Below the pieces are notes generated by a model. The model had not been told where the DNA came from. It saw nothing but the letters and a program-made list of their open reading frames with translations, and did no database searches. A program made the translations under genes and the position numbers. A DNA stretch of 64,000 nucleotides from Nesterenkonia sp. PF2B19 (GTDB lineage: Bacteria > Actinomycetota > Actinomycetes > Actinomycetales > Micrococcaceae), in contig NZ_MDSS02000007.1 in the NCBI RefSeq assembly GCF_001758425.2, positions 1 through 64,000 on the forward strand, in the 5' to 3' direction. Each line of letters starts with the position of its first letter. Position 1 is the first letter of the stretch. Shown here one piece after another: positions 1 to 8,226 of the stretch.

Positions 1-1626
1 CGCGGGATCCGTGCCCGCGCCCGGAACGGCCGCGCCCCGCTCTCCCCAGCAGGGGTCTCCGGCATCTTCGGCGCATGGTTACGCGTCCGGCCCGGCGATG
101 CAGCCCTATCGGCCGGCTGGCCCTGCCCAGCCCGGATTCCCGCCTCCGGCAGCGCCGTCCGCTTCGTCCTCTGCGGGGGCGGCCGCCCACCCGCACCAGG
201 CACAGGTGGCCCCCTACGGCCAGTCCCCGCACGCTGGCCAGTCCCCGCACGCTGGCCAGTCCCCGCACGCTGGCCAGTCCCCGCACTCCGGCCAGCCCCG
301 CACGCTGGCCAGTCCCCGCACTCCGGCCAGCCATGGTACGGCGGCCCCAGCGGCCCCGGTGGCAGTGGCAGCAGCGGTGGTCCAGGAGGCCCTGGCCACC
401 ACAGGGCTCCCGCTGAGCCGGAGAAGAGTCGTCGCGGAGTCGGCATGCCGCTGTTCCTGGTGGGCGTGCTGGCGGCCGGCCTGATCGGCGGGGGAGTAGG
501 TGCGGGCGCCGTCGGACTCCTCGGCGGGGACCAGCAGGTCGACGTCGGCGGCTCCGGCATCCAGATCAACAACCCGGAGAGTGCCACGGCGGTGACCGCG
601 GCCGCAGCCAAGGCCTCGCCGTCGGTGGTGACGCTGTCGGTGGCCGGCTCCACTGCGGCCGGCTCCGGCTCGGGCATCATCTTGGACGACGAGGGCCACA
701 TCCTCACCAACACTCACGTGGTCACCCTCGGTGGGGCCACTGCCGAGGCGGAGATCCACGTCAAGCTCTATGACGGCTCGGTGCGCACCGCTCAGGTGGT
801 CGGCACGGACCCGCTCTCCGACCTCGCTGTGGTCCAGCTGGAGGACACCGAAGGCATCGAGCCCGCAGAGCTGGGCGCCTCCTCCGACCTGAACGTGGGC
901 GACCAGGCGATCGCCATCGGCGCACCACTGGGGCTCGACGGCACCGTGACCGACGGCATCATCTCCACCCTGGACCGGACCATCTCGGTGGCCTCCGCCG
1001 CCGTGGAGGAGGAGACCCCGGACGCCCCCGAGCCCGAGGAGGAAGAGGACGGTGAGGGCTTCGAGTTCTACTTCCCCGACCTGGAGACCTCGCCGTCCCA
1101 GGGGTCCATCCACCTCAACGTGATCCAGACGGATGCCGCCATCAACCAGGGGAACTCCGGCGGGGCCCTCGTCGACTCCGAAGGACGGGTCATCGGCGTC
1201 AACGTGGCCATCGCCTCCACCGGCGGCGGGATCTCCGAGGCGGAGGCCGGCAGCATCGGCGTCGGCTTCTCCATCCCCATCGACTACGCCCAGCGTGTGG
1301 CCGAGGACATCATCGCCGACGGCGAGGCCTCCCACGGGCTGCTGGGCGTCACCGTGAACGCCGCGGGCGCCGGCGAGCAGCCGCTGGAGTCCGGCGGCAG
1401 CTTCACCACCGGTGCCTACGTGGAGGAGGTGGCTGACGGGTCCCCGGCGGCTGAGGGCGGGCTTCAGGAGGGCGACATCGTCACCCACGTGGATGACCGT
1501 CGGATCGACGACAGCCTGACCCTGACCGCCACGGTCCGCGAGTACCGGGCAGGGGAGACCGTCTCCGTGACCTATCTGCGCGACGGCGACGAGCACGAGG
1601 CCGAGGTCACCCTCGGCGGGATGTGA
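1..1626 (+). CDS. HtrA/DegP-like membrane-anchored serine protease with PDZ domain (5' partial, frameshifted)
   Basis: Trypsin-like protease of the HtrA family, expected to act on misfolded envelope proteins outside the membrane. The frame is already open at the window edge, so the true start is probably missing. In order: a Pro/Gly/His-rich cytoplasmic segment with tandem SPHAGQ units (about 225-330), one membrane helix (about 445-530), and a protease domain with His (715-717, in NTHVV), Asp (820-822, in DLAVV) and Ser (1156-1158, in GNSGGAL). A C-terminal PDZ domain follows (about 1336-1620). An acidic loop (about 1006-1075) precedes the Ser segment. The frame changes near 295: one repeat reads CAGCCCCG where its neighbours read CAGTCCCCG, so one T is missing. 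The protease part itself is uninterrupted. Confidence 0.88.
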   Translation, partial: RGIRARARNGRAPLSPAGVSGIFGAWLRVRPGDAALSAGWPCPARIPASGSAVRFVLCGGGRPPAPGTGGPLRPVPARWPVPARWPVPARWPVPALRPAPHAGQSPHSGQPWYGGPSGPGGSGSSGGPGGPGHHRAPAEPEKSRRGVGMPLFLVGVLAAGLIGGGVGAGAVGLLGGDQQVDVGGSGIQINNPESATAVTAAAAKASPSVVTLSVAGSTAAGSGSGIILDDEGHILTNTHVVTLGGATAEAEIHVKLYDGSVRTAQVVGTDPLSDLAVVQLEDTEGIEPAELGASSDLNVGDQAIAIGAPLGLDGTVTDGIISTLDRTISVASAAVEEETPDAPEPEEEEDGEGFEFYFPDLETSPSQGSIHLNVIQTDAAINQGNSGGALVDSEGRVIGVNVAIASTGGGISEAEAGSIGVGFSIPIDYAQRVAEDIIADGEASHGLLGVTVNAAGAGEQPLESGGSFTTGAYVEEVADGSPAAEGGLQEGDIVTHVDDRRIDDSLTLTATVREYRAGETVSVTYLRDGDEHEAEVTLGGM

Positions 1627-1633
1627 GGCTCCG

Positions 1634-2458
1634 ATGACCTCTGACCGGCGCTCCACCCTGTACAGCCCGGACGCCCTGATCGACGTGCTGGGTGTCCGCC
1701 GCGTGCTGGCCTTCGGCGCCCACCCCGACGACGTCGATTTCGGCGCGGCCGCCACCGTCGCGGCGCTGGCCGAGCGTGGAGTGGACGTCACCCTCTGTCT
1801 GCTCACCGCGGGCGATGCCGGCGGCTTCGAGACCGGGCATGACCGAGTCGAGATGGCGCGTCGTCGCCAGGCCGAGCAGGAGGAGGCGGCCGCCGTCCTC
1901 GGGGTCCGCGAGGTGATCCTCCTGGACGAGAAGGACGGCTGGGTGGAGCCGACGGCTGACCTGATCCGCCAGATCGTACGGGTGATGCGGCAGGTGCGGC
2001 CCGACGTCGTGATGTCCCCGCACCCGGAGCGGGCCTGGGACAGGATGCAGAAGTCCCACCCGGACCATCTGGCCTGCGGCGAGGCGGTGGTTCGTGCCTG
2101 CTATCCGGCGGTGGAGAACCCCTTCGCGTTCCCGGAGCTGGCGGAGCAGGAGGGGTTGGAGGCCTTCAAGATCCGACACCTGATGCTCATGGCCGCCCCG
2201 GAGGAGCGGGTCAATCTGCGCGTGGAAGTCAGCGGCTACGAGGACAGGAAGCTGGAGGCGCTGCGCCAGCACTTCAGCCAGCACCCTGATCCCGCGCGGA
2301 TGGAGGAGTTCGTGCTCACCCGTCTGCGGCGGATCCATGCCGCCGCCGGCATCGTCGACACGTCCTCCGAGGGACCGGCAGAGGGACTGGCTGGGGGGCT
2401 GGCTGAGGACTTCCACTGGGTCGTGGTCAACGGGCCGGACACCTTCGCCGGCTTCTGA
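1634..2458 (+). CDS. PIG-L/LmbE family deacetylase
   Basis: Zinc-dependent deacetylase of the PIG-L/LmbE family, which removes acetyl groups from GlcNAc-type sugars. Some actinobacterial members (MshB, Mca) act in mycothiol metabolism, but I cannot assign this one to either. The 274-residue protein has the metal motif AHPDD at residues 29-33 and the second family motif HPDH at 142-145. It starts 8 nt after the protease stop and probably shares its transcript. The C-terminal end (EGPAEGLAGGLAEDF) is low-complexity. Alternative: a generic sugar or antibiotic-intermediate deacetylase. Family assignment is firm; the substrate is unknown. Confidence 0.85.
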   Translation: MTSDRRSTLYSPDALIDVLGVRRVLAFGAHPDDVDFGAAATVAALAERGVDVTLCLLTAGDAGGFETGHDRVEMARRRQAEQEEAAAVLGVREVILLDEKDGWVEPTADLIRQIVRVMRQVRPDVVMSPHPERAWDRMQKSHPDHLACGEAVVRACYPAVENPFAFPELAEQEGLEAFKIRHLMLMAAPEERVNLRVEVSGYEDRKLEALRQHFSQHPDPARMEEFVLTRLRRIHAAAGIVDTSSEGPAEGLAGGLAEDFHWVVVNGPDTFAGF

Positions 2459-2489
2459 ACACTGCCCGGCCCCTCCGGGAGGAGCAGAG

Positions 2490-2531
2490 CTCGATCGAGG
2501 AACAGTGCTCGACCGAGGATCAGGGCTCGAC
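2490..2531. repeat. 18-bp imperfect tandem repeat at a convergent gene junction
   Basis: Two full copies and a partial third of a CTCGAYCGAGGAWCAGKG-like unit (2490-2507, 2508-2525, then 2526 onward). They lie between the converging deacetylase and rraA genes and run into the last codons of rraA. Each unit contains a small palindrome (CTCGATCGAG in the first copy). Function unknown. Confidence 0.6.
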
Positions 2532-2990
2532 CAGGACGCCGTCCTCGTCGGCGTGCAGCATCGCGCCGGGACGGAACACCACGCCCCCGAACTCGACCGG
2601 CACATCCTGCTCGCCGGTGCCCTCCTTCGAGGACTTGCGCGGATTCGATCCCAGCGCCTTGACACCAAGGTCCAGCTGAGCGACGGCGGTCCGGTCGCGG
2701 ATGGCGCCGTTGATCACGACCCCCGCCCACCCGTGGGCGACTGCCGCCTCGGCGATCATGTCGCCCATGAGGGCGGACTCCAGGGAGCCGCCGCCGTCGA
2801 CTACCAGCACCGCTCCGTCGCCCGGACTGTTCAGCGTGGTCTTGACCAGGGCGTTGTCGCGGAAGCAGCGGATGGTGCGGACCGGTCCGGCGAAGCGGGT
2901 CCGCCCGCCCAGGTCCTGCATCTGCAGGGAGACCGACTGCAGGCTCTCATCGGCGTCATAGAGATCGCAGGTGGTGAACTCAGCGGTCAT
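2520..2990 (-). CDS. rraA: RraA-like protein (RNase E regulator / 4-hydroxy-4-methyl-2-oxoglutarate aldolase fold)
   Basis: A 156-residue member of the RraA/HMG-aldolase family. Family members either inhibit RNase E or cleave 4-hydroxy-4-methyl-2-oxoglutarate and oxaloacetate; sequence alone does not separate these. The central segment VLVVDGGGSLESALMGDMIA and the following WAGVVINGAIRD carry the glycine-rich site and the Arg-Asp pair typical of the family. Length fits the family (about 155-165). The start is preceded by a good GGAGGAG ribosome site. It converges with the deacetylase gene and lies just downstream of the sigma/anti-sigma gene on the same strand, so co-transcription is possible. 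Confidence 0.85.
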   Translation of the reverse strand: MTAEFTTCDLYDADESLQSVSLQMQDLGGRTRFAGPVRTIRCFRDNALVKTTLNSPGDGAVLVVDGGGSLESALMGDMIAEAAVAHGWAGVVINGAIRDRTAVAQLDLGVKALGSNPRKSSKEGTGEQDVPVEFGGVVFRPGAMLHADEDGVLVEP

Positions 2991-3009
2991 CGTCGACTCC
3001 TCCTGGAGG

Positions 3010-4677
3010 TCATTCCTCGTCGTCTTCGTCCTCGCCGGCGGACGTGCCGCCCCCGTACTGGGGGCCTTCGGTGATGCGGTCGCGCAGCGGGATCTCCACG
3101 ATCACTTCGCCGGTGGGCCTCTCTTCCCCGCGGATCTGCTCCGCGGTGACCAACAGCTGCTCATAGCCGCCGATGGCGCGCAGCGTGATGATCTCCTCCT
3201 CCAGCTCTTCGGCGCTGTAGCTTCCCAGGGAGCTGGGAGGACGTTCGTCGGAGGGCAGCAGCCAGACCTGGTAGGAGAGCCCATCCAGGTCCGCCACATC
3301 CTGGAAGTCCACATAGCCGACGTCCTCGGAGGCTGAGAGCACCGCCTCGGCGGTCCCGCCCTCCGCGAGCTCGAGCCCGTCGAGCACCCGGGCGTCCTCG
3401 GCACCGTCGGCGGTGGCGACCACGTCCTGGCCGCCGGTGAACCGCCAGACCAGCACGACGGCCAGCAGCACCACCACCGCGAGTCCGGTGAGCACCATCC
3501 AGCGCTTCATGATCGGTTCGCGCTTGGCGGTCTCCTCCGTGTGGGTGGAGAACTCCTCCACCATGCCCATGCCGACTTCCTGATCCCCGAGGTCGAGGAG
3601 CACCTCCTCCAGCAGGTGGGCCGGAGGCACCGTCGGGTGGGCGGTGAAGATCTCCGCCAGGGTGCGGCGCGCGGCCAGCACCCTGGTGTCCCACTGCTGG
3701 GCGGTGCGTTCGTCAGCATCCAGGACGATCTCGTCCAGCAGGGAGCGTTCCCGGTCGTCGACGGCGTCGAGGGCGTAGACCTCGGCGAGCTCGACCAGCA
3801 GGTCCTTGTCCAGGTCTGCGGCGATCTCCCGGGTGAAGTTGCGGTTGACCCCGGTGCCGCGCTCCAGGTCCCGCCGGGTGACGGCGGCCCGGAGGATCGG
3901 ATCGAACTCCTCGTCGCGGGCGCTGCGCTGGGTGTGCAGCCGGGTCATGCCGTCGCGCAGCCGGGACTTCACCGCGGGGATGGCGGCGCCGACGGTCTCC
4001 GCGATCTGTCGGTGGGTCAGCCCGGTGAGGTAGCTCAGCGCCAGCGCTTGGGACTGAGAGTCCGAGAGCACCTCGAAGTCGCCGAGGATCTCCTCGGGGA
4101 GCCCGGCCACGCCGCCGCCGTCGGAGATCGCCGCGAGGCTGATCGGGGCCACGGAGCCGTCCCGGAACCTGTCCACCATGATCCGGTGGGCCAGCGGCAC
4201 CAGCCATTCCAACACCAGCTCGTACTCGCTGGGGCGGTAGTCGGCCTCCGCCTCGGCGTGCTCGTCGGTGAGGGTCTCGGAGGCGGCGGTCTGCAGCCGC
4301 AGGTCGCGAGCCCGCACGTCAGCCTGGTCCCACAGGTGGTGATAGACGGCCACCAAGGATGCGTCGGCGCCGGCGGCATCCTCATGCATCAGCAGCGCCA
4401 GACCGTAGACGACGTCGGCGGTGGCCTCGTAGAAGGCTGCGAAGGAGGCCTGATCCCCATGGGCGGTGGCGGTCAGCAGTTCGCCCAGCGTCGGGTCCTC
4501 GGAGAGCTGCGGCGCCGTCGTCGGCTCGGCGCTCCGGGAAGGCTCCCCGGTGTGTGCGCCGGGATCCTGCCGCGGATCGTGTCCCGGGGCGTCGTCAGGC
4601 GCGACGGACACCCCCGACGTCTCCTGGTCCTCGGGGTGAGGCTGGTCGCCGTCACGGCGCGGGGAAGCAGTCTCCAT
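3010..4677 (-). CDS. ECF-like sigma factor fused to RskA-type anti-sigma factor in one polypeptide
   Basis: A continuous 555-residue frame joins two normally separate proteins. Residues about 66-122 resemble sigma-70 region 2 (FAAFYEATADVVYGLALLM). Residues about 200-250 are a good region 4 helix-turn-helix (LSYLTGLTHRQIAETVG, then AVKSRLRDGM). Residues about 290-362 resemble the cytoplasmic sigma-binding part of RskA (YALDAVDDRE). One membrane helix follows at about 393-412, then an extracytoplasmic RskA-type domain (VWLLPSDERPP). The N-terminal 60 residues are acidic and disordered-looking. No ATG or GTG codon lies near the junction that could start a separate anti-sigma protein. Region 2 lacks the usual acidic E-D-x-x-Q-E stretch, so core-binding strength is uncertain. 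Expected role: membrane-tethered transcription regulator released by proteolysis; inference. Confidence 0.78.
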   Translation of the reverse strand: METASPRRDGDQPHPEDQETSGVSVAPDDAPGHDPRQDPGAHTGEPSRSAEPTTAPQLSEDPTLGELLTATAHGDQASFAAFYEATADVVYGLALLMHEDAAGADASLVAVYHHLWDQADVRARDLRLQTAASETLTDEHAEAEADYRPSEYELVLEWLVPLAHRIMVDRFRDGSVAPISLAAISDGGGVAGLPEEILGDFEVLSDSQSQALALSYLTGLTHRQIAETVGAAIPAVKSRLRDGMTRLHTQRSARDEEFDPILRAAVTRRDLERGTGVNRNFTREIAADLDKDLLVELAEVYALDAVDDRERSLLDEIVLDADERTAQQWDTRVLAARRTLAEIFTAHPTVPPAHLLEEVLLDLGDQEVGMGMVEEFSTHTEETAKREPIMKRWMVLTGLAVVVLLAVVLVWRFTGGQDVVATADGAEDARVLDGLELAEGGTAEAVLSASEDVGYVDFQDVADLDGLSYQVWLLPSDERPPSSLGSYSAEELEEEIITLRAIGGYEQLLVTAEQIRGEERPTGEVIVEIPLRDRITEGPQYGGGTSAGEDEDDEE

Positions 4678-4779
4678 GTTCCGTGAGTCTAGCGACCGGG
4701 ACCGCCCCCGCCCGGGACCGACGCTCGGAGTCGGCGGGATGTCGGCCGGCGGACCGCTGGACGGAAGTCCGGAGGAGGT

Positions 4780-5262
4780 TCAGCGGGCGCCGTCGAAGCC
4801 GTGCTGACGCCAGGCCTCGTAGACGGCGATGGAGACCGAGTTGGCCAGGTTCAGGGAACGCCGCGAGGGCAGCATGGGGATGCGCACCTTCGCGGTGATG
4901 CGGGGGTCGTCCTTGACGTGGTCGTCCAGCCCGGTGGACTCCCGGCCGAAGAGCAGCACGTCGCCGGGTCGGTAGTCGACGGCGGTGTGCCCGGTGTCGC
5001 CGTCTCCGGTGAACGCGAAGACCCGCTCGGGGGCCAGCGCCTCCCAGGCCGCCTCCAGGCTCGGATGGACGGTCATCACCGCGAGGTCGTGATAGTCGAG
5101 TCCGGCACGGCGCAGCTTCGCATCGGCGAAGTCGAAGCCGAGAGGTTCGGCGAGGTGCAGCTGCATGCCGGTCACCGCCGCCAGGCGGATGAGGTTCCCG
5201 GTGTTCCCGGGAATCTCCGGCTGGTCCACGAGCACTCGGATCGGATTCTCCACGGCGACCAT
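4780..5262 (-). CDS. trmL: tRNA (cytidine/uridine-34 2'-O)-methyltransferase TrmL
   Basis: SPOUT-class enzyme that methylates the ribose of wobble base 34 in certain leucine tRNAs, using SAM. The 160-residue protein has the three family motifs in order: PEIPGNTGNLIRLAA near the N-terminus, LLFGRESTGL in the middle, and the knot segment PSRRSLNLANSVSIAVYEAW at the end. The ATG at 5262 is chosen because the frame upstream of it is low-complexity and not conserved in type. Length matches the family (about 150-165). It lies just downstream of the J-domain gene on the same strand, with 35 nt between. Confidence 0.92.
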   Translation of the reverse strand: MVAVENPIRVLVDQPEIPGNTGNLIRLAAVTGMQLHLAEPLGFDFADAKLRRAGLDYHDLAVMTVHPSLEAAWEALAPERVFAFTGDGDTGHTAVDYRPGDVLLFGRESTGLDDHVKDDPRITAKVRIPMLPSRRSLNLANSVSIAVYEAWRQHGFDGAR

Positions 5263-5297
5263 CCTACGACGCGTGCGGCGGCCCGGCGCGCCGCCCG

Positions 5298-6347
5298 CTA
5301 CGTCTCGTCGGGGGAGGCGAGCTGGTCTCGCAGGACCCCCAGCAGATGGCGGTCCACCACATTGGCCCGCGGTGAGGTGCCGAGCTGGCCCACGATCGCT
5401 CGCGCGGCGCGTCCGGCCGCCGACGGGGCCGAAGCGCCGCCGCGGGAGGCCTCCACCACCGGGGACAGCAGGCTGCCGTCGGGGGAGTGGAGCATCACCT
5501 GGTGATCCACGGTCAGCACCACCTCGTGACCCCGTTCGTCGAGCAGCCGCTGGGTCAGCGTCTCCCGGAGCCGGCGAGCCTGAGCGCCGACATCCGGAAG
5601 GGCCAGACTGCGTCCGGCGGCGCGCAGCACCTGCCCGTCCCATGACGCGGCCGGGGTGGGCACCTCGAGCGCGAAGACCACGGTGAGCCGGTCGCCGCAG
5701 ACGACCACATGCTCGGCGCGTTCGCCTCCTGAGGAGCGACGGCGCCCCCGACGATCCACCGTCGGAGCGTCGAGGTGGACGTCGTTGAACAGCCGGGCCG
5801 CCGGCAGCTCGTCGAGCACGTGGCGCTGCAGGACCTCGATCGTCCGTTCGTGGCGGCGCTGGACCCGGCTGCGCCCGAACAGCCCGTGGGACCGGAACTC
5901 GCCGTGGACGCGCTGGCTGGTCAGAGAGAGGGAGAGCGGCCGGGGATCGGAGAGCGCCGGCCGGTACTCCGGAGGCAGATGCGCAGCGCCCGAGGCGGTG
6001 CGCTGGGCCCCCCGCTCCGAACTGCCGCGGTTCCGGCCGCTGGGAGCCGCCCAGGTGCCGGAGGGACCGTAGCGGACGGCGTCGACGTCGTCGGTCGACT
6101 CCCCGGTGCCGGTGCCGCCGTCGCGGCGGGTCCGGTCATAGGCGGCCCGGGACTCCGCGGAGCGCAGCACCTCCCAGGCCGCCTGGATCCGGTGGAAGTC
6201 CTCAGCGGAGCCGCCCCTGTCCGGATGGTTGTCCCGGGCCAGGCGCCGGTAGGCGATCCGGATGGTCTTCAGATCGGACTCCGGAGGCACGCCGAGCACG
6301 CCGTAGAGGTCTGCGCCGGGGACTCCGGGGGAGGACTGGTTGCTCAT
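5298..6347 (-). CDS. J-domain (DnaJ-like) protein with uncharacterised C-terminal region
   Basis: The first ~65 residues form a J domain (DLYGVLGVPPES, then the HPD tripeptide at residues 41-43 and YDRTRR after it), which stimulates an Hsp70 ATPase. There is no G/F region, zinc finger or peptide-binding C-terminal domain, so this is a class-III type J protein rather than DnaJ. The following ~280 residues show no domain I recognise. They contain a mixed alpha/beta-looking segment (HVVVCGDRLTVVFALEVP) and an Arg-rich part. Start chosen at the ATG right before MSNQSS, with GAGGGAG just upstream. It is divergent from the cysteine desulfurase gene. Confidence 0.75.
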   Translation of the reverse strand: MSNQSSPGVPGADLYGVLGVPPESDLKTIRIAYRRLARDNHPDRGGSAEDFHRIQAAWEVLRSAESRAAYDRTRRDGGTGTGESTDDVDAVRYGPSGTWAAPSGRNRGSSERGAQRTASGAAHLPPEYRPALSDPRPLSLSLTSQRVHGEFRSHGLFGRSRVQRRHERTIEVLQRHVLDELPAARLFNDVHLDAPTVDRRGRRRSSGGERAEHVVVCGDRLTVVFALEVPTPAASWDGQVLRAAGRSLALPDVGAQARRLRETLTQRLLDERGHEVVLTVDHQVMLHSPDGSLLSPVVEASRGGASAPSAAGRAARAIVGQLGTSPRANVVDRHLLGVLRDQLASPDET

Positions 6348-6475
6348 CGCTCCCTCACGATAGCGCCTGATCCTGCCGCCCCGCCCGTCGGCGGCCACGG
6401 ATCAGCCCACCGCGGACATCGGCGGTGAGAGCCCTGCCAGCCCGGTCGCCGGGGAGCTCGTAGAATCAGGGGACG

Positions 6476-7700
6476 ATGACGAGTCCTTCCCGGTACTTCG
6501 ACCATGCCGCCACCACACCGGTCCGTGACACCGCAGTGCGCGTGCTCACCGAGATGATGCCCCGGCTGGCCAACCCGGCCTCGCTGCACGGGGCCGGACG
6601 CCGTGCCCGCCTGGAGGTCGACGAGGCCCGGGCCCGTCTCGCGACGACGCTCGGCGCCCACCCCAGCGAGGTGATCGTCACCTCCGGCGGCACCGAGGCG
6701 GACAACCTCGCGCTGAAGGGCCTCTGGTGGAGCCGCCGAGCGGAGGATCCCCGCCGTCGTCGGGTGCTGCTGCCCGGCATCGAGCACCATGCCGTGCTCG
6801 ACACCGCCGAGTGGCTCGAGTCCCAGGAGGACGCCGAACTGGTCCTCCTGCCGGTGGGCGCTGACGGTGTGCTGGACCTCGAGGCCTCCTGCGCCCTGCT
6901 GGAGGAGCTGATCGCCGAGGAGCCGGAGTCCGTGGCGCTGGCGACCCTCATGTGGGCCAACAACGAGACCGGGGCCCTGCAGCCGGTGGCCCCGTTCGCC
7001 CGAGCCTGCGCCGCATACGGCATCCCGCTGCACTCGGACGCCGTCCAGGCCTTCGGCGGCGAGCCCGTCGGAGCGGAGCCGGTGGACTTCGCCGCCAGCG
7101 GCGCGGCGACGCTGGCGGTCAGCGCGCACAAGATCGGCGGCCCCGTGGGGATCGCCGCGCTGCTGGGTGCGCCGGGACGTCCCCCTGACTCCGGTGCTGC
7201 ACGGCGGGGGACAGGAACGGGACATCCGCTCCGGGACTCTGGACGCCGCCGGACTGTGCGCCTTCGCCGCCGTCGCCGAGGAGGTCGTCGCCCAGCGGGT
7301 GGAGGAGTCGGCCCGGATCGCCGCGCTGCGGGACACGCTGCTGGAGGCCGTGATCGACGTCGAGGGGGTGACCCTGCGCGGTCCGGACCCGCGCACCCAC
7401 CCGGAGCGCCGCCTGCCGAACAACCTGCACCTGACCGTGGACGGCGCCGAAGGGGACTCGCTGCTGTTCATGCTGGACATGGCCGGCTTCGACACCGCCA
7501 CCGGGTCTGCCTGCACCGCCGGTGTGCCGCGGCCCTCCCATGTGCTGCTGGCCATGGGGCTCAGCGAGGATCAGGCTCGCGGCGCCCAGCGCCTCACTCT
7601 GGGGCACACCACCACCGCCGACGACGTCGAGGCGCTCGCCGCCGCCCTGCCGAGAATCATCGCGCAGGCTCGGGCGGCAGGGATGGCCGCCGGGCGGTGA
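6476..7700 (+). CDS. iscS: Cysteine desulfurase (NifS/IscS family), frameshifted near 7175
   Basis: PLP enzyme that takes sulfur from cysteine for tRNA thiolation and Fe-S assembly. The N-terminal part has the family start YFDHAATTPV, the TSGGTEADN cofactor motif, and the PLP lysine K219 in SAHKIGGP. The C-terminal part, in the next frame, carries HGGGQERDIRSGT and the sulfur-accepting cysteine in GSACTAG. The frame changes between about 7165 and 7180 (around GCGCCGGGACGTCC), most simply by one lost base. A TAGAAT -10-like hexamer sits at 6461-6466. Its natural partner mnmA lies about 2 kb downstream on the opposite strand. Confidence 0.88.
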
Positions 7701-8175
7701 CCACGTCACGGGTGATCTCGGCGTGGCCCAGGTGCTGACAGATCTCCTCGAAGACATGAAGCAGCACACCATGGCAGGTGACGGTCCACTGCTCGTCCCG
7801 GCCCGCAGGGAGGGCGGCGGGCGCCGCTGACCAGTCGGTGGCGGCGATGTCGTCGAGGAAGGCCTCCCGGGCCTGTGCGGCGAGCTCCAGTGCCTGGGCG
7901 GCCGGCATCTGCGTGGTGAACTCCCCGTCCCGGTCGCGGGGCACCGGCACGCCCAGGTTCACCGACGACGACCAGCGACGCATGACGCCGCAGACATGGA
8001 CCAGCAGCTGCACCGCCGAGTTCGTCGAGACCTCGGGGCCCGTGTGCTCGCCGAGGTCGCGGCCGGCGTCGGCCTCCTCCAGGGACCCCACCAGCGTGAC
8101 GAGCTGGTCGAACTTCTGCAGGATGAAGCGCAGGAGGATCTCGTCGCGCAGATCAGTGCTGGTGGGCGTCCTCAT
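7657..8175 (-). CDS. DinB/DUF664-like four-helix protein
   Basis: A 172-residue protein resembling the DinB/DUF664 metal-binding four-helix superfamily, which includes mycothiol- and bacillithiol-dependent transferases. Visible features are an early helix with LRFILQKFDQLV, HVCGVMRRW with a possible metal-ligand His, and the C-terminal LLHVFEEICQHLGHAE with His residues spaced as in the family. The start is ATG 8175, which gives a typical length. Its 3' end overlaps the converging cysteine desulfurase gene by 44 nt. It follows the MetE-like gene on the same strand. Enzymatic role not assignable. Confidence 0.7.
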   Translation of the reverse strand: MRTPTSTDLRDEILLRFILQKFDQLVTLVGSLEEADAGRDLGEHTGPEVSTNSAVQLLVHVCGVMRRWSSSVNLGVPVPRDRDGEFTTQMPAAQALELAAQAREAFLDDIAATDWSAAPAALPAGRDEQWTVTCHGVLLHVFEEICQHLGHAEITRDVVTARRPSLPPEPAR

Positions 8176-8185
8176 GTCATGCCTC

Positions 8186-8226
8186 CATCTGGTCATGCCG
8201 TCATCTGGTCATGCCGTCATCTGGTC
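8186..8226. repeat. 16-bp tandem repeat overlapping the stop of the MetE-like gene
   Basis: CATCTGGTCATGCCGT is present twice exactly (8186-8201, 8202-8217), followed by a partial third copy to 8226. On the minus strand each unit contains ATGACGGCATGA, which is also the stop region of the MetE-like gene. The array ends just before the ribosome site of the DinB-like gene. It probably arose by local duplication of the stop region. Confidence 0.75.

Noticed and set aside
3010-4677. Two independent genes rather than a fusion
   Set aside because: One uninterrupted frame with no ATG or GTG near the junction; kept as a fusion but flagged for checking.
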